Source of the DNA: Dipteronia dyeriana
Lineage: Eukaryota; Streptophyta; Magnoliopsida; Sapindales; Sapindaceae
Length of the DNA stretch: 64,000 bases
NCBI GenBank assembly: GCA_032871835.1
Contig: CM065301.1
Span: 8,564,413 to 8,628,412 of the forward strand
Direction: 5' to 3'
In this document: piece by piece, positions 1 to 12,509 of the stretch
How the letters are laid out: each line of letters begins with the position of its first letter
Position numbering within the stretch: position 1 is the stretch's first letter
The notes under the pieces: model-generated
What the model was told of the DNA's origin: nothing
What the model saw: only the letters and a program-made list of their open reading frames with translations
Databases searched by the model: none
Program-made: the position numbers and the translations under genes

Positions 1-557
1 TTGAAATTGCTTGGTCTAACCTGTCGAATCGGATGCATCATACCTATAAAAAGATAAAAACAGACATAAAATAACGGAAAACAAATAAGGAAATGGAGTT
101 GGTGGTCGATTGTGAGCCTTAGGTATGCTTGGTCTGAGCAGGATGATTAGGAGTAATTAAGGTTCTAACATAGCAACATTATTTTGGTGACCGGAATTGA
201 TGTTCAAGCAGAATTTCGGCACGTAAGAGCTTGAGAGAGAAATCAAATTTTCAGAACCCTCTCCAAATGGGTGAGAGGTTCTACTTAATCTCTTTGAGGA
301 ACTGATCGTAAAAACTATTTGAGGATGTCGTGGAGGATTTTTTTCCCATAAATCTTGGGCCGTTCAAATTCTGCTTCTGTTATTAGATAGCTACCGAGTC
401 AAATGGTAACTCAAATAAAGCCATTTGGGTCAACCCCGATTGTTGGGTCTGAATCAAACCTGACTCACAATTATCGATGGGCTTATGTTTTGGGTTTAGA
501 GACCATTTTTTGCTACCACAATCTCCACTCAAACTTTAAGTTTCCCAGTTAATTTCA
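1..557. repeat. LTR-like direct repeat, copy 1 (cut by window edge)
   Basis: This block is repeated at about 1990-2564 with many substitutions and small indels but the same order of sequence throughout: both copies have gtcgaatcggatgcatc, ggcacgtaagagcttgag, ctctccaaatgggtga and gatgtcgtg. Both end at ttaatttca, so on the minus strand each copy begins with TG. On minus, copy 2 has a TATAAGTAGAG box followed by a CT-rich stretch, as plant LTR promoters do. No coding domain lies between the copies. It may be a TRIM/LARD-type element or a simple segmental duplication. Confidence 0.55.
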
Positions 558-1989
558 ACCGTCCGATTTTTAGATTTGGGTCCGGTTTTTGTGATCGTTT
601 TTATTGACTTTCATCGAATGATAAATGTATATTATAGCATGGATTCAGCGGCCACGATGGAAACTTGTATCCTCATTTGATCAATCAACATTGTATTAGG
701 TAACATTATCGTTAGTTAACCTAAAAATAACTTGATTAATGATTTATTATTAGTATATCATTCATCATATTTTTCTATAAATTATATAGTGATGATAACT
801 TATTTGATCACATCAATTTAGTTGAATTTTGGATTAATTTTTAGATTGTACGGTACTACTTATTCAGTAAATTTCAGTAGTTATTGTATTTTTTGTTTTT
901 TAAAACAATTATCAAATAAATACTAAATGATTTTTTCATTTTTTATCAGACATATTTTAATACTTCAAGTAAAACTATATTTTTGTTTAAATTCATTACA
1001 AAACTGACGTGTTTGTCATGCGAAAAGATAAAACTATATGATCAAGCTGGTCTAACTTTTTTCTTAATGTTTTTAATTTGACCATTTCTAAAAAAATTAA
1101 ACTTATTTGGTATGTGAAAAGAAAAGAAAAAAGCATGGATACCAATTCGGTTGGAATTTAGAAATGAAAGGTTACAAATTACTTTAATATATATAAATTA
1201 CAAATAAATAAATAAAAAGGATTGAATCAGAGTATTATATTTTGTGTAAAGAGTTGAAACTTGGAAGTATAATAGTATTGTTTTTAAAATGTTTAAATTA
1301 AAAAAAAAATGTTCTTAGGATATTCGGCCTACCTCTCACAAATCTCAATACAATATTTTATAATTTTTTCAAACAAAAATGTTTTATTCTCCGTATCTTT
1401 TTCTTTCTCCGGTCAATGAAAACATATCCTTCTCTCTCTTTTTTTCTTTTAGCCAATCCAAATCTTCCCTCTCAATTCAACTAGAATGCTAAATTTGTCA
1501 ATTTTTGAAAAAAAAAAGAGCCTTTGTAAGTTCGGTAAAAACTGCATCCAATATCTGATGAAATTTGGTGAGTTTGGTTTGATTTCATTTAATTATTTAA
1601 TGGAAAATGGAAATGGCTGTAAAAGAATAAATGAAATTTGATTTGAGAATTCGTAGCTTTTTTATATTTATTATCAGCGATATTATAAGAACCAAAATCA
1701 ACTCACATGCTATATGACATGTTCTTACCAAATAAATTATGATATGATTTGAAGAACCGGTTAAAAGCTCTTACCATATCATTTGAATTGATTTTGTTAG
1801 GTTTTTCTTTCTAGCAGTATCGGTTTATTATATTGGAAAGGGTTTCTTGCAAGTTTTATTCTTTACATTTCAACCAAATCACACTGATTTTAAAAGTTAA
1901 TAAAAACTTTCTTTAAAATTATAAAAATGATCATAGATCTCAGTAGTTGGTCAAGCTACAATTGATGTGGGTTTGATCAGATTCGGGTT

Positions 1990-2564
1990 AGGTCCAAACA
2001 ACTTGGTCTAGCCGGTCGAATCGGATGCATCGTATTTGCAAAAAAGATAGAAACAAATAGAAAATAAAGGAAATAAAGTTGGTGGTCAATTGTGAGCTTT
2101 AGGTATACTTGTCCTGAACATGATGATTAAGAGTAATTAAGGTTCTGACAGAACAAAATTATTCTGGTGACTGGAGTTGATGTTCAAGCAGACTTTCGGC
2201 ACGTAAGAGCTTGAGAGAGAAATAGAATTTTCAGAATCCTCTCCAAATGGGTGACAGGCTCTACTTATAGTTTTCTTTTGGGAGTTGATCCTGAAAACTG
2301 TTTGAGGATGTCGTGAAGGATTTTTTTTCCCAGAAATCTTGGTCATATTTCATAGGATATAGGATCTCTGACCCGTTAAAATTTTGCTTATGTTATTATA
2401 TAGCTATTGAGTCAATGACTGAGTCAAATAGTAAATCAGACAAAACCATTTGGGTCAATCCGGATTGTTGGGCCTTATCGATGGGTTTACGTTTTGGGAT
2501 TAGAGGCCGCCGTTTTTTGTTACCACAATCTCCGCTCAAACTTTAAGGTTCCCAATTAATTTCA
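1990..2564. repeat. LTR-like direct repeat, copy 2
   Basis: Partner of the block at 1-557. It differs by an insertion near 2341-2375 (catatttcataggata) and by scattered changes, so the pair is old. The short ORFs across it on either strand match no family and occupy the repeat itself, so they are not taken as genes. Confidence 0.55.
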
Positions 2565-4038
2565 AAAATTAAGCGAAATCGCTTTAAGATCTTTATGAAT
2601 TTATTTATAAAATTATAAGTGAAATCCTTTTTTAAAAGAATAAAAGAATGGAATGCAATCAATAAAGTCTTTTCTTGTGGTGAAACGTGTTTTAGGTTCA
2701 AATCTGCCTAAGGGAAGTTTGGTTTATATTTCTTGTAATAGACAAAATTATATATCGAGAGAAAGTTGCAAATAACTCCCTGATTTTTGATGAAAATCCC
2801 AATCAAAATCTCTAGTTTAAAAAACCGATAAAAAACCCCTTACCATTAGTTGACACTAATAGTTGACTACTTGAATTTGGTTAAATACTTAAATATAAAC
2901 GAAATACGGTTATATACTTATATATAGATTATTTATTATATAACTAGACGAAAAAGGGAAATAAAAAAAATACTACTAATAAAAAAAATAACTTATTAAA
3001 AAATAAAAATTATATTAAAAATTTGAATAAATAAAATTGAATACAGAGAGAGGTGTGTCAAAAACTAAAGTTTGACCAACCTTTCAAATCCATACCGGCA
3101 AGACTACTATGGATAAGGTTAATGGGTCGGCTCATGACCAACAAAAAACGTCAAGGCCCAGCTTATACCTAGTCTTCAAACCTAGTTGGGCAAAGCCATT
3201 ATGGCCGGGCCCGACCCAATTGACAAAGAAATTTAAAAACTCTCTTCAATTTTTTTTTACCTAATTCCAATACCATAACATTAGATTGTTTAGTTTCAAA
3301 AAAAAAAAAAAACATTAGATTGTTTAACAAATTTGATCAAACCTCAAAAGGAAGAGTTTTTTTATTACCGTAACCCAAAAGTAAAAGTTTGCTTGATTCT
3401 GACAAACCATAAGAGAATGTGGAGAAAATTTATCAGTAAATCAAATGTGACTTTTGCATCAGTAGCTTTGGTTCTATTTTTTTTTTCTCTAGTTGATGGC
3501 AACAAAATCAATTGAAAAGAAGTTTCAGTTTGAAACTAACTTTTGTTTGCACAATTTCACCTCAGTCCCATCTATTTTACGATTTATCACATTTATAAAT
3601 GTCTTTACTATTTTCATCACACAACGGTTATAAGGGTATTCAACCCTATGGCACATTATCCACCCATTAAAATGACAAGTTTTAAAAAAATAAAGGTGTA
3701 AAAATAAAAATTTAGACTGAGTAATGATTTTTTGGAAAAAATAAATAGTAAAAAGGGTAAAATTGTACTTTAACACAATTTACTATAGCTAACAGTTAAA
3801 TATTTGATCAAATGATCAAAGTGATAGATTTTAAATAAAGGAGGGACTAAAGTGACAAAAATAGAAAAAACATTTATAAAGGTGATAAATTGTAAAAAGG
3901 ATGGGACTTGGATGAAATTCTATCATTTTTTTTTTGGATGCTTGATTGCTAAAATAGATTTACATTGCAGTAAGATCTTGTTGTTGGAGTCCTGAAGAAG
4001 ATGTTTAAAATTTATCACTCCAAAATCCAAACCACTAA
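2565..4038. other. AT-rich intergenic DNA, no gene seen
   Basis: Only short ORFs without recognisable motifs, several A/T runs and an AT-rich stretch at 2940-3040. A more GC-balanced patch at 3100-3230 (gggcccgacccaatt) suggests an old gene or transposon scrap but cannot be assigned. Confidence 0.6.
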
Positions 4039-4281
4039 GGGTTTGTTTTTTCCATAATAAGTATTATTACCCCTTATGACTTAATTTAAGATAAATTGAT
4101 TTATTTGTTTATCTAAATTATAACTTATTTTAAAATATACATATATCTAATAGAAAAAATAATTTTTTTTAGCTTTTATCTTATTTAAAAAGTGCTAAAA
4201 TAAAAGTGTTATATTATATTTCCACAAATACCCTATATCAATTCGTATATTTATAATTTTATCTAAACATAACAAACACCC
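4039..4281. mobile_element. Tourist-like (PIF/Harbinger) MITE
   Basis: The 243-bp element starts GGGTTTGTTTTTTCC and ends AACAAACACCC, an imperfect terminal inverted repeat, and is flanked on both sides by TAA (4036-4038 and 4282-4284), the 3-bp target duplication typical of PIF/Harbinger elements. The interior is AT-rich and non-coding. Confidence 0.65.
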
Positions 4282-4879
4282 TAAAAATCAATTTTGAAGA
4301 AACCCTAATAACCTAATCAACTCAACAAGGGGCAACGTCAGCACCACCTCTCGGGACCGGAGAGGCAACACCTCCCATTCGATTTTAGAGGTCGGTGGCA
4401 AATGGAAGAGGAGATGGTTGGCTGATGCGATAGAGGGAGGGAGATCAACGTGTGATGTGCAACATATGAGGTAGAGAGGCGATTGAGAGATTGAGGGAGA
4501 GAGACGATCTCAGGTGATGCGGCAGTAGCTATGTGAAAGTGGCAATGGAGTATTGGATGGAGGAGACATGAATATTGCTGGATATCCATGTGAGATCCAA
4601 TGGAGATCACCGGTGCGATCTCATATATATATATATTATTTATTTTTATTTTTTTTATTTTCTTTTTGTAATTTAAAAAACAAAAATTATTTTGATTTAA
4701 AAATCAAATTGAAAGGTCACAAATGTAAAATAGTAAAAAAAATAAATACCTTTTAATAAATCATCTAAAATATAAAAACATACATGATAGAGTATCTTAA
4801 TTTGTAAGACTTGTCTAAATCTCTAATAAAATAAGATCTTAAAAGATTTAAGATGAAACCATTGACATTATGATGTCTC

Positions 4880-5580
4880 TAACTCAAATCTCAACAACAC
4901 TCTGGGCAGTTAGAAATTTATCTCAGAATCAAATAAACAAAACCAAAATCTCTAAAACCACCTGCTACTTGATTACTGTGAGAAGATTAATTGAAAATCA
5001 ATAAAAGATTCAATTGTCTGCACAAAACTTGCCAACCAAACAGTATTACAATTTGGCACCAACTGTGTCTGAGAATAATCCCTACTTTCTCAATCCAAAA
5101 TCCGGACCGATGACAAAACAATAAGTACTGCTTGTGAAAAAGAATCAAGAGCAGATATACCATAATCATATATATAGTTTGCAGAATACACCCCCCCACC
5201 AAAGTATCCCCCACAATTACAATTTTTATACCCCCCCTCTCTTCAGGAAATGAAAAAACACCATTTCTGGATATTTACATCACCCCCCATTAACTATAAA
5301 AACCCCCAACTCCCCTTTTTTTGTTCTTTCACCATTTTCTTCTCAGACCGCATTATCTGAAAATTCTCCAATTCTTATTCATTTACATAGCAAAACAAGG
5401 AAGGTATGCCCTCCATGAGAAACCATTTGAACTCTCTTTTCCTCTCTTTACCTTATACCCCACTTCCCAAAACCACAAAATGGAAACAAATTAAACTTCA
5501 AGAAATCAAAAAGGTCTACGGATATAGAATATGCGAATGTAGGGTGAGGAGAATTGTTCAAAGATGAAACTAGAATGATT
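4880..5580 (-). other. Probable 3' UTR and downstream region of the EDA40-like gene
   Basis: Non-coding DNA follows the TAA at 5581-5583. It contains runs of C on plus (G on minus) at 5190-5290, which stand out from the AT-rich surroundings. No other gene is recognisable. Where the transcript ends cannot be fixed from sequence alone. Confidence 0.4.
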
Positions 5581-8500
5581 TTACCTTGGCTGTGGCCGCG
5601 CAGGAAATGAGTGAGCTTGGCGGAGCTTACGTTGAGGCGGGGGCAGAGGATTCCCCAAGATCATGGTCTGTGACCTGCTAACCATGTCAACCATGGATGG
5701 GGTTTGATAAGCTTGCACAAGGCTTGTACTATCTGTTGAATCACCTCGTGCAGTTGCCCTCTGCCAGGAGTGTGAGCTCAAACCCGATAAAACATATGCC
5801 CTTCCGGATGACTCGTATACGCGACGGTTTGCCATCCTTTCTTGCATCTCTTTTAGCTCAGCAGATAATGCAACACATAACCTGTCATGAGCACGGGCAG
5901 AGACAGTTTCAGACAGAGCCCTACGACAACTCTCCAGAACAGAGACTGCATTTGCTAGATCGCCATGTTCAGCTGCAGCTCTAGCCTCAGCCATTGCCTC
6001 TGCTGCACGAAGCCTGTTTCTTTGCCTGTCTACTTCCATAGACACTACTTGTTGCGTGGTTATTGCAGGCCTCTGGATCTTTACTTCATTGGGTTCGTCC
6101 AAAATCACCATTTCTTTTGTAATGGGATCTCTAAAAGCACATTTAACCTTCAGTAATGGCATCTCTGCACCAGAACTATAAGCTGGAATGTTTACTGTAA
6201 CCAGAAAATCCCTCTCTTCTTCAGCATACAAGTCCCCGACCTCAATAGAGCCCATTCTTCCATCTGCTTCCAAGCTAGTCTGGTAATTCCCTGCTTTTAT
6301 AGAACTGATCTGCAAATTTGGATGAGCAATGTCGACAGTGACCTTGACTTCCTGCACCACCACACTTAATAATCCTCCAATGCACTGTGCAAATGCATCC
6401 TGAATCACTCCCTCAGCTTCTACGAAAGAAAATGTGCCCCCAGAAATCTCAGATATTGAATGCATTGAGGCAGCGTCATGGTCTGAGCCAAACCCAAATG
6501 CATGAACAGGTATATGGCACCCCGTACCACCATTGCGATGGATTGAGACAGGGAGAAGTGACTTGTAATCAGTTTGAGAATGGGCTCCAGCAGGACCAGT
6601 GACAGTATACGTATCCTGCCCATCAGATAACAGCATGATACTGCCAACAGGGTTCTTCAATTGGCGATCCAATAACACCTTCGCACCTTTTCTCAGGCCT
6701 TCAGCTATATTTGTTCCACCATTTGAAATCAGAGAATTAACAGCCTGTAAAGCCTCTTGCCGTCCTGTTTCATTCATTCGACGGAGAGGAAATAGGCGAC
6801 GGGCTGTGGAGGAGAAAGCAATGACAGACAGCCGGTCAGAAGGGCCAAGATTCTGAATCACAAACCCCATTGCTCGTTTTAGCAAAGCGATCTTGGTACC
6901 TGCCATGCTGCCACTAACATCAAGCACAGTTACAAGGTCCACTGGAGCACGAGAATCTTCAGATACATGGACCTGGTTTCGGCACCTATTATGTCTTCCA
7001 TTAACAGGAGCCTTGAGATGGATTAATACTGTGAAATTATTATGAGAAACTGCACTAGGCACAGCTGAGACCTCAGGATATGTTATGACTTCTACTGTTC
7101 CACTAGAATTGTTTCCAGCAGTATCTTTAGCAGTTGTATTGCTTTCCTCGTTAATGTCATGTTGTTGATCCAAAACTTCATCATCATTGAAGACAACTGG
7201 TTCAGGAGCATGATAAATTGGAGTAATCTGCCGATTCACATCTAGTTGATGAGGAGGGAGTTGTCTTAAAACGGTCATCCAGGCATCATCACGAGACAAG
7301 CGTGCAGGATTGATTCTTGACCTTCCATTGGGAAGATCAGCTGCAGGGCTCTGAAAAGGAACTTCCTTCCATTTTGCTCGGCAAACTGGGCAAACTTGGT
7401 TCCCATGTTTTACATTAGAAGTAATGCAGTGGAAGTGGAAAGAGTGAGAGCATTCTGCAGTGAAAATGGCGTGGCCCTGGCCTGGTTTCATGTTGGTCAG
7501 ACATATTGCACAGGTCCTCTGCAGTTTAAAAGGATAAACAGGTGAGTAAACTAGATCACGCAGCTATTATATACAAGATTACAATGGATACAGTGAAGGG
7601 AATAAAGGCAATATATAAACATTTGCAGTTACAAAAATACATCTGGAAGCTAAATAAGAGAAAAGACAATGACTACAGCATCATAACTACCGTTACTACC
7701 CACATAATCATCTAATGATCGAGAAAAAATGACAAGATCCCCTGATATGAAACTCAATTACAGTTGAATAATTGAAATTTTCTCTGTTGAATAACTTAAA
7801 AACACTTTTAAGCGTTATCTTCGATAAACATATCTCTAGAGGTATTTACATTATATATCAAGTTCTCAAAAGCTTTAGCAGTTCAAAATCACTTCCTTTA
7901 AAATGACCAGTTCAGAAAACTAGAATAGTTCTGAACCAATGTTGCTGCACACCAAGCTCAAAATATTTCAGGAACATCTTTCTCAAGGCCTGTCATCTGT
8001 AGAAATATATTAACAATTCTAATGAACTAAACAGTCCACTCCAACACATCCATTTGAATTCAATGAATCACCATGAAGGCATGAACACATCAGTTTTAGA
8101 ACTTGAGAGAACATCAAAGCATTACAAATTTACAATGAAGCATAGCCTAGTCTACCTTAGTGAACTAACAGTCAAACCTTCTTAGTGAGTTATCTAGATA
8201 CCAATCAAATTATTATAAAGCAATCTTGATTAATGAGTTTCTGTTGCCAAAGCAAACAAATGTGCACATGTGTCTATCTGCGTGTATGTTACTTAGAATG
8301 CATTTCAGAATCTAGTAGTGGCATTGGAACTTGAATTCCAGTATTTCACAATCCCAAGTGCTATGTACTATTAAATAACAACCACCAGCAGTGACATGGA
8401 TACATGTGAAAATTTTTAAATGTCACTATTGTCTATCACTGGCCCCTTTTGTCTAGACACTGGCCCCTTTTGTCTATACACAGCTCTATTATTGAGGCTG

Positions 8501-9744
8501 GTGCATGAAAAGAAGAAATAGAAATGCAACCAATCTGCACTATAATTACCTATAGTGCAGAATATCACATAATTGTTAAAATTCCAAGTTTAAATTCACA
8601 GCAAATCAGAAAGAAAAAAAAGAAAAAAAAAAGAAAAAAAAAAGAGGAAGTCAATGTTAGCTGGTCAAAAAAATTAAAAGGCCAAAATGGGGAATTAAAC
8701 AACCAAGGCGATGACTTTTAAAAGTTAGAACAATCAAACAACCAAACTAATGATGAATCTTTCAACACAATAACCAAAAAGAATAAAAATAATCACAAAG
8801 TTCATAAAAAGAAGGAAAAAAATAAAGATGGTTTGCTCTTAAAAATCATATTTAGATTTTCTATTTCTCCAATCAAGTACCAACACAGCCTTTTTTAGGC
8901 CCAATTCCAAATAACATGAAAAGCAGAGAGGATGGGGGGGGGAGGGATTGTATGTGGAATAGTGCAGTTATGCTGACCAAACAAAGCACTTTTTTCTCAA
9001 CAAGTGAAGAGGTACAGCGATAAGTGTATTCCTTTTCTAATAAGCCAAATGACAATGGTCCTTAAAGGGACTACTCCACCTTTATCACAAAGAGAGAGTT
9101 GAAAATAACAAGACAACAAATTCACATCTACACTGGAAAAATTCAGAATCTATCACATTATCATCCACCATTACTCTGCCCCACATGACAATAGCCTTGC
9201 AACTTGTGAGATGCGGTAAAACAAACAACAATAACAATGACATTCTACTGCGACTTGTATAATATAATACATATATACAAATTAAAAAGCTCTTGCACTA
9301 TTGTGAAAAGATTAAAAATTAAGCTGACATTAAAAGAAAAAGATGTCTTGTGAATTGTATTACATGAAACTAGACACAGAAAAATAAAATCAAACAAACA
9401 AAAAAAAATCAAATACCCAAATCCAATCACATGTTCACCAACACCCATTAATCCAAAACAAGCAATAAAAATCGAAATAGAGAAAAGCGAAATCGTAAAT
9501 GATGAACCTTAGAGGACTTGTTGGATTGTAAGGATCTGGAGAGGCGGAGGCCGGAAGAGGAGGGAGCGTGAGACGGCGGCGAAACGGCTGCTGCGTCTGA
9601 GTGTCTGGATTGAGTGGTGGATGAGGGGGAGACGGAGGCGGCGGAGGAAGTAGGTGGCTGTTGGTCTGAAGTCTTGGGAACGTATAAGCACATATTCAAA
9701 CCCAGAGCCAACTTCGCTTTTCTCCATTTACTACTGCTTCCCAT
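5581..9744 (-). CDS. EDA40-like: EDA40/WAV3-type RING and VWA-domain E3 ubiquitin ligase (two exons, 724 aa)
   Basis: Exon 1 is 9744-9508 and exon 2 is 7518-5581; the 1989-bp intron has donor AAG|GTTCAT and acceptor CTGCAG|AGG, both in phase 0, so the frame reads through. Seen: N-terminus MGSSSKWRKAKLALGLN; a low-complexity Ser/Pro/Ala stretch (residues 30-78); a RING (residues 82-125) starting CAIC, ending CPVC, with ligands ordered C-C-C-H-H-C-C-C; a VWA domain (about 272-455) with metal-site motif DVSGS near residue 279 and LSDG near 378; an Ala/Glu-rich helical region; and a C-terminus ending HSFPARPQPR. Known: this plant family (WAV3, WAVH1, WAVH2, EDA40) comprises E3 ligases acting in root gravitropism, with EDA40 also named for embryo-sac development. 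Inference: intact and functional. The junction runs through the RING start, so exon 1 is required. The start was chosen because MGS(S)KWRKAK is the family N-terminus; an in-frame ATG at 9840 would add 32 residues. Confidence 0.93.
7519..9507 (-). other. Intron 1 of the EDA40-like gene
   Basis: This 1989-bp intron separates a short N-terminal exon from the exon holding the RING and everything downstream. It carries an A/G-rich low-complexity stretch near 8607-8645 and a direct copy of the phrase tggccccttttgtcta near 8441 and 8462. Short ORFs inside it show no family resemblance. Confidence 0.88.
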
Positions 9745-9949
9745 TTTTTTTTCCCTTCTTTTAGAAAAAAAGATCTCTAAACAAAGACAAAATCGCTTGT
9801 CTGAATTGTTAGATCTTGCAATCAAGAAGAGACATGACAAAACTGTGTTTTTGGAAGTTGAATGTTTTTGTTGTTGTGTCAGGAACCTGTTACGTTTTAG
9901 AACATATTTTCACACAAAAATAAAAGTAAAATAAAAATATAAACAAAAA

Positions 9950-10020
9950 CAAGATGATATATATAAGAAGCAAGACAGAGCACAGCAAATAAATATACAG
10001 AGAGAGAGAGAGAGAGAGAG
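9950..10020 (-). promoter_or_regulatory. Candidate core promoter of the EDA40-like gene: TATA-like box and (CT)n tract
   Basis: On the minus strand a TTATATATATC box lies at about 9953-9966, roughly 210 bp upstream of the chosen ATG. An uninterrupted (CT)11 tract (AG on plus, 9999-10020) lies just upstream of that. CT/GA tracts near transcription starts are common in plant genes. Position and composition are seen; promoter function is inferred. Confidence 0.4.
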
Positions 10021-11853
10021 ATGGAGACCTTTTTGTTTTATGGGTTGATGGAGTTTTATGTTAATGGTGATGGTGGATGGTGCTTTTCAGAGTTTATCAA
10101 TTAGCAGTCTTTTCAAATACATCAAAAAGATAAATAAAAAAAGAAAATTAAAATAAGATAACTGTTGAATAGGAAAGGTTGGATTTGAAGATTATTAATT
10201 TATTATCCTTATTTTATTTTATTTTTAAAATTAATTATGAGATTTGCTCTTCTTCTTTCTTTTTTTTTTACTTAATTATCTTTTATTGCTGGTTTGCTGC
10301 CGGCTTCTTTTTTTATATATATTATTTTTGGTTTATAAAGTGGATTTATTCTATTTATAAAAATAAAAATTAAATTATTTACTTTATTTATTCTTTTCTT
10401 TTTTTATTATTGTAAGAGTAATAGAATACGATTTGATTGACATATTGTAGATTACGTATGTTATATTGTGAGTTTGAATCGTATGCTCGACATTCTGGAT
10501 TTGAATCACGTTTTTCTTCTACGAATCCCGAATAAAAAATAATATGACGGATGATGTGTTTGGATTGGATTAAGTTAAAATTATAATTTAATAATTACAC
10601 CTTATTTTGTTAGTCAAAATACTAAAACAAATTATTTATCTTTATGGATAATTTGTTTGAATCTTATATATAGTATTACTCTAATTTTGAAACCCGTAAT
10701 ATCTATATTAATACATAAGTGGTTACTTGTCATTAATTGTGTGAATGGGTTGGTTGTTGAAGATGGAAGATGCAACTTCCTACTAAACGCGTTTTTACTT
10801 TTTACCATTTTTAATTTTAAACAGTAGTGTTGGACACGGGTTAAAACTTAAAACTATAACATTTTTTTTTTACATTATTTATTTATTATCAATCTAGTCT
10901 AGATATTTGTTTTTTAAGCTTTTATTATTAGTTGTTTACTTAAATTATTTATTCAAGCATCAAACTCTTCTATCCGTCAGTTGAGTTACGCCATAAAATA
11001 AAACTACAATAATTACTATTAAATTTTTTAAAATTTCAAACAATACATCTATTATCTTGTTTCAATAAATACAGTGTTTGATTTTCCTATAAAAATAATT
11101 TTTATGATTTTAACATGTGATTTTAACACAGTTCATTTTATTACGAGATTCGTCTTCAAATTTCGAAACAAAAACTAAAAATTCGGTTCATATTTTTCAT
11201 TTTATTTTTCTCTAAAAAAGTAAATGAAAAACGCAATCACCCTATAATGATTAATTAATACCAGCATAATCATACCGATTCTATAAATAGCATGAAACAA
11301 TACTAAATATTTATCTCATTTATTTTCGGCAAATAAGTAGACTATTTCCTCACACCTTGTAGGATCGTGGTCAATTACTCCGTTTATACGTTGTAATTTT
11401 ACCGATATCTCTATAAAAAAAACAAAAAACAAATATTGTTATCTCTTCCTTATTTTTTGGGGCAGATCCGCACGAATCGAAATTTTGAGTAACGTATTAT
11501 TAAAGAATTCAATACATCTAAATATATAATACGTTTAAATATTCAGATTAATATTTAATAAGTAAAAAAAAAAACATTTTGCTAAATATTAAATTAGGAT
11601 TACATTCACTCTTGCCTCATATATTTTAACAATGAATTTTCAATTTGTGACAAGAGGGAAATAGTCCGGAGTTTCACCTTGTTAATTGGTATATCAATAT
11701 TTTATAGATGATTCTCGATAGATCTCTAACTCGATTAGAGTTAGATTTATCAAAATGTGAAATTGTTTTATGAAGGAAAATAAAAAGGGAACAATCGTGA
11801 GAAAAAAGAATTAGGGAATGAAACTTGTTTTACTAATTAAGAATGAAAGAATA
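10021..11853. other. AT-rich intergenic DNA upstream of the EDA40-like gene
   Basis: No coding domain, RNA gene or clear transposon end was recognised. Poly-T/poly-A runs and short AT repeats dominate. The part nearest 10021 may hold distal promoter sequence. Confidence 0.6.
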
Positions 11854-12421
11854 AGAGTATCTTCGATGTAACCGTAGTTTGTAATAAAAAAAAATGTCAC
11901 TTAGATAAATAGACATCACGTTAACAAAACTTTCTCCAAACATTTAAAATTAACATTGATTTTTCATCTATTTTTGGTAAGGTGATAAAATTAGACACTT
12001 CATTAAAACAAAGTATTTATGACACATAGGAAGTAAGTATCTTGATATTATTATAATATCAACAATAATCCATATACAAGTCATTATTGACATGGCAACA
12101 ATAACAAGGAACCTGCTTCCTATGTGGTATAAATATGGATTTGATAGACGATCAAATTAAAATTTTATCTTCAATACTTTCGTTTAAAACTCATTTTGTT
12201 TAATAAAGTGTCTATTTTTTAATTTTTTTTTGTATTTCCTTACCAAAAATAGATGAAAAATTAATGTCAATTTTAAATGTTTGATGAATCAGTCTAAAAA
12301 GGGTTGTACAACATACTGTCTAAAAGTGGACGGTACTGTTAACAATGTCTAAAAGAAAATTACCACGTTAACTTGAAGTTGAATATGTACGAATGCATTG
12401 TAGAAATATCGGAGATGCTCT
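11854..12421. mobile_element. Long fold-back MITE
   Basis: The ends are an imperfect inverted repeat: AGAGTATCTTCGATGTA at left and the complement of ATCGGAGATGCTCT at right. Inside, long arms pair: gatttttcatctatttttgg near 11957 pairs with ccaaaaatagatgaaaaatt near 12243, gacacttcattaaaacaaag with the region near 12190, and cacataggaag near 12022 with cttcctatgtgg near 12117. The element is therefore nearly one large hairpin. Partial copies of its right end (ggagatgctctaataat) recur at 12466-12510. No ORF. Superfamily not certain. Confidence 0.7.
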
Positions 12422-12509
12422 AATAATTTTAACATTTTTTTTCTTCACGAACAACGTTTACACCGGAGATGCTCTAATAATTTCTTGGAGATGCTATAAT
12501 AATTTCTTA

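Noticed and set aside
5697..6856. Plus-strand ORFs (5697-5984, 5965-6156, 6387-6602, 6599-6856)
   Set aside because: They lie opposite the conserved VWA coding exon and match no family; they are shadows of the minus-strand gene.
10179..10373. 64-codon ORF rich in Phe, Ile and Tyr
   Set aside because: Pure AT-rich composition effect; no motif.
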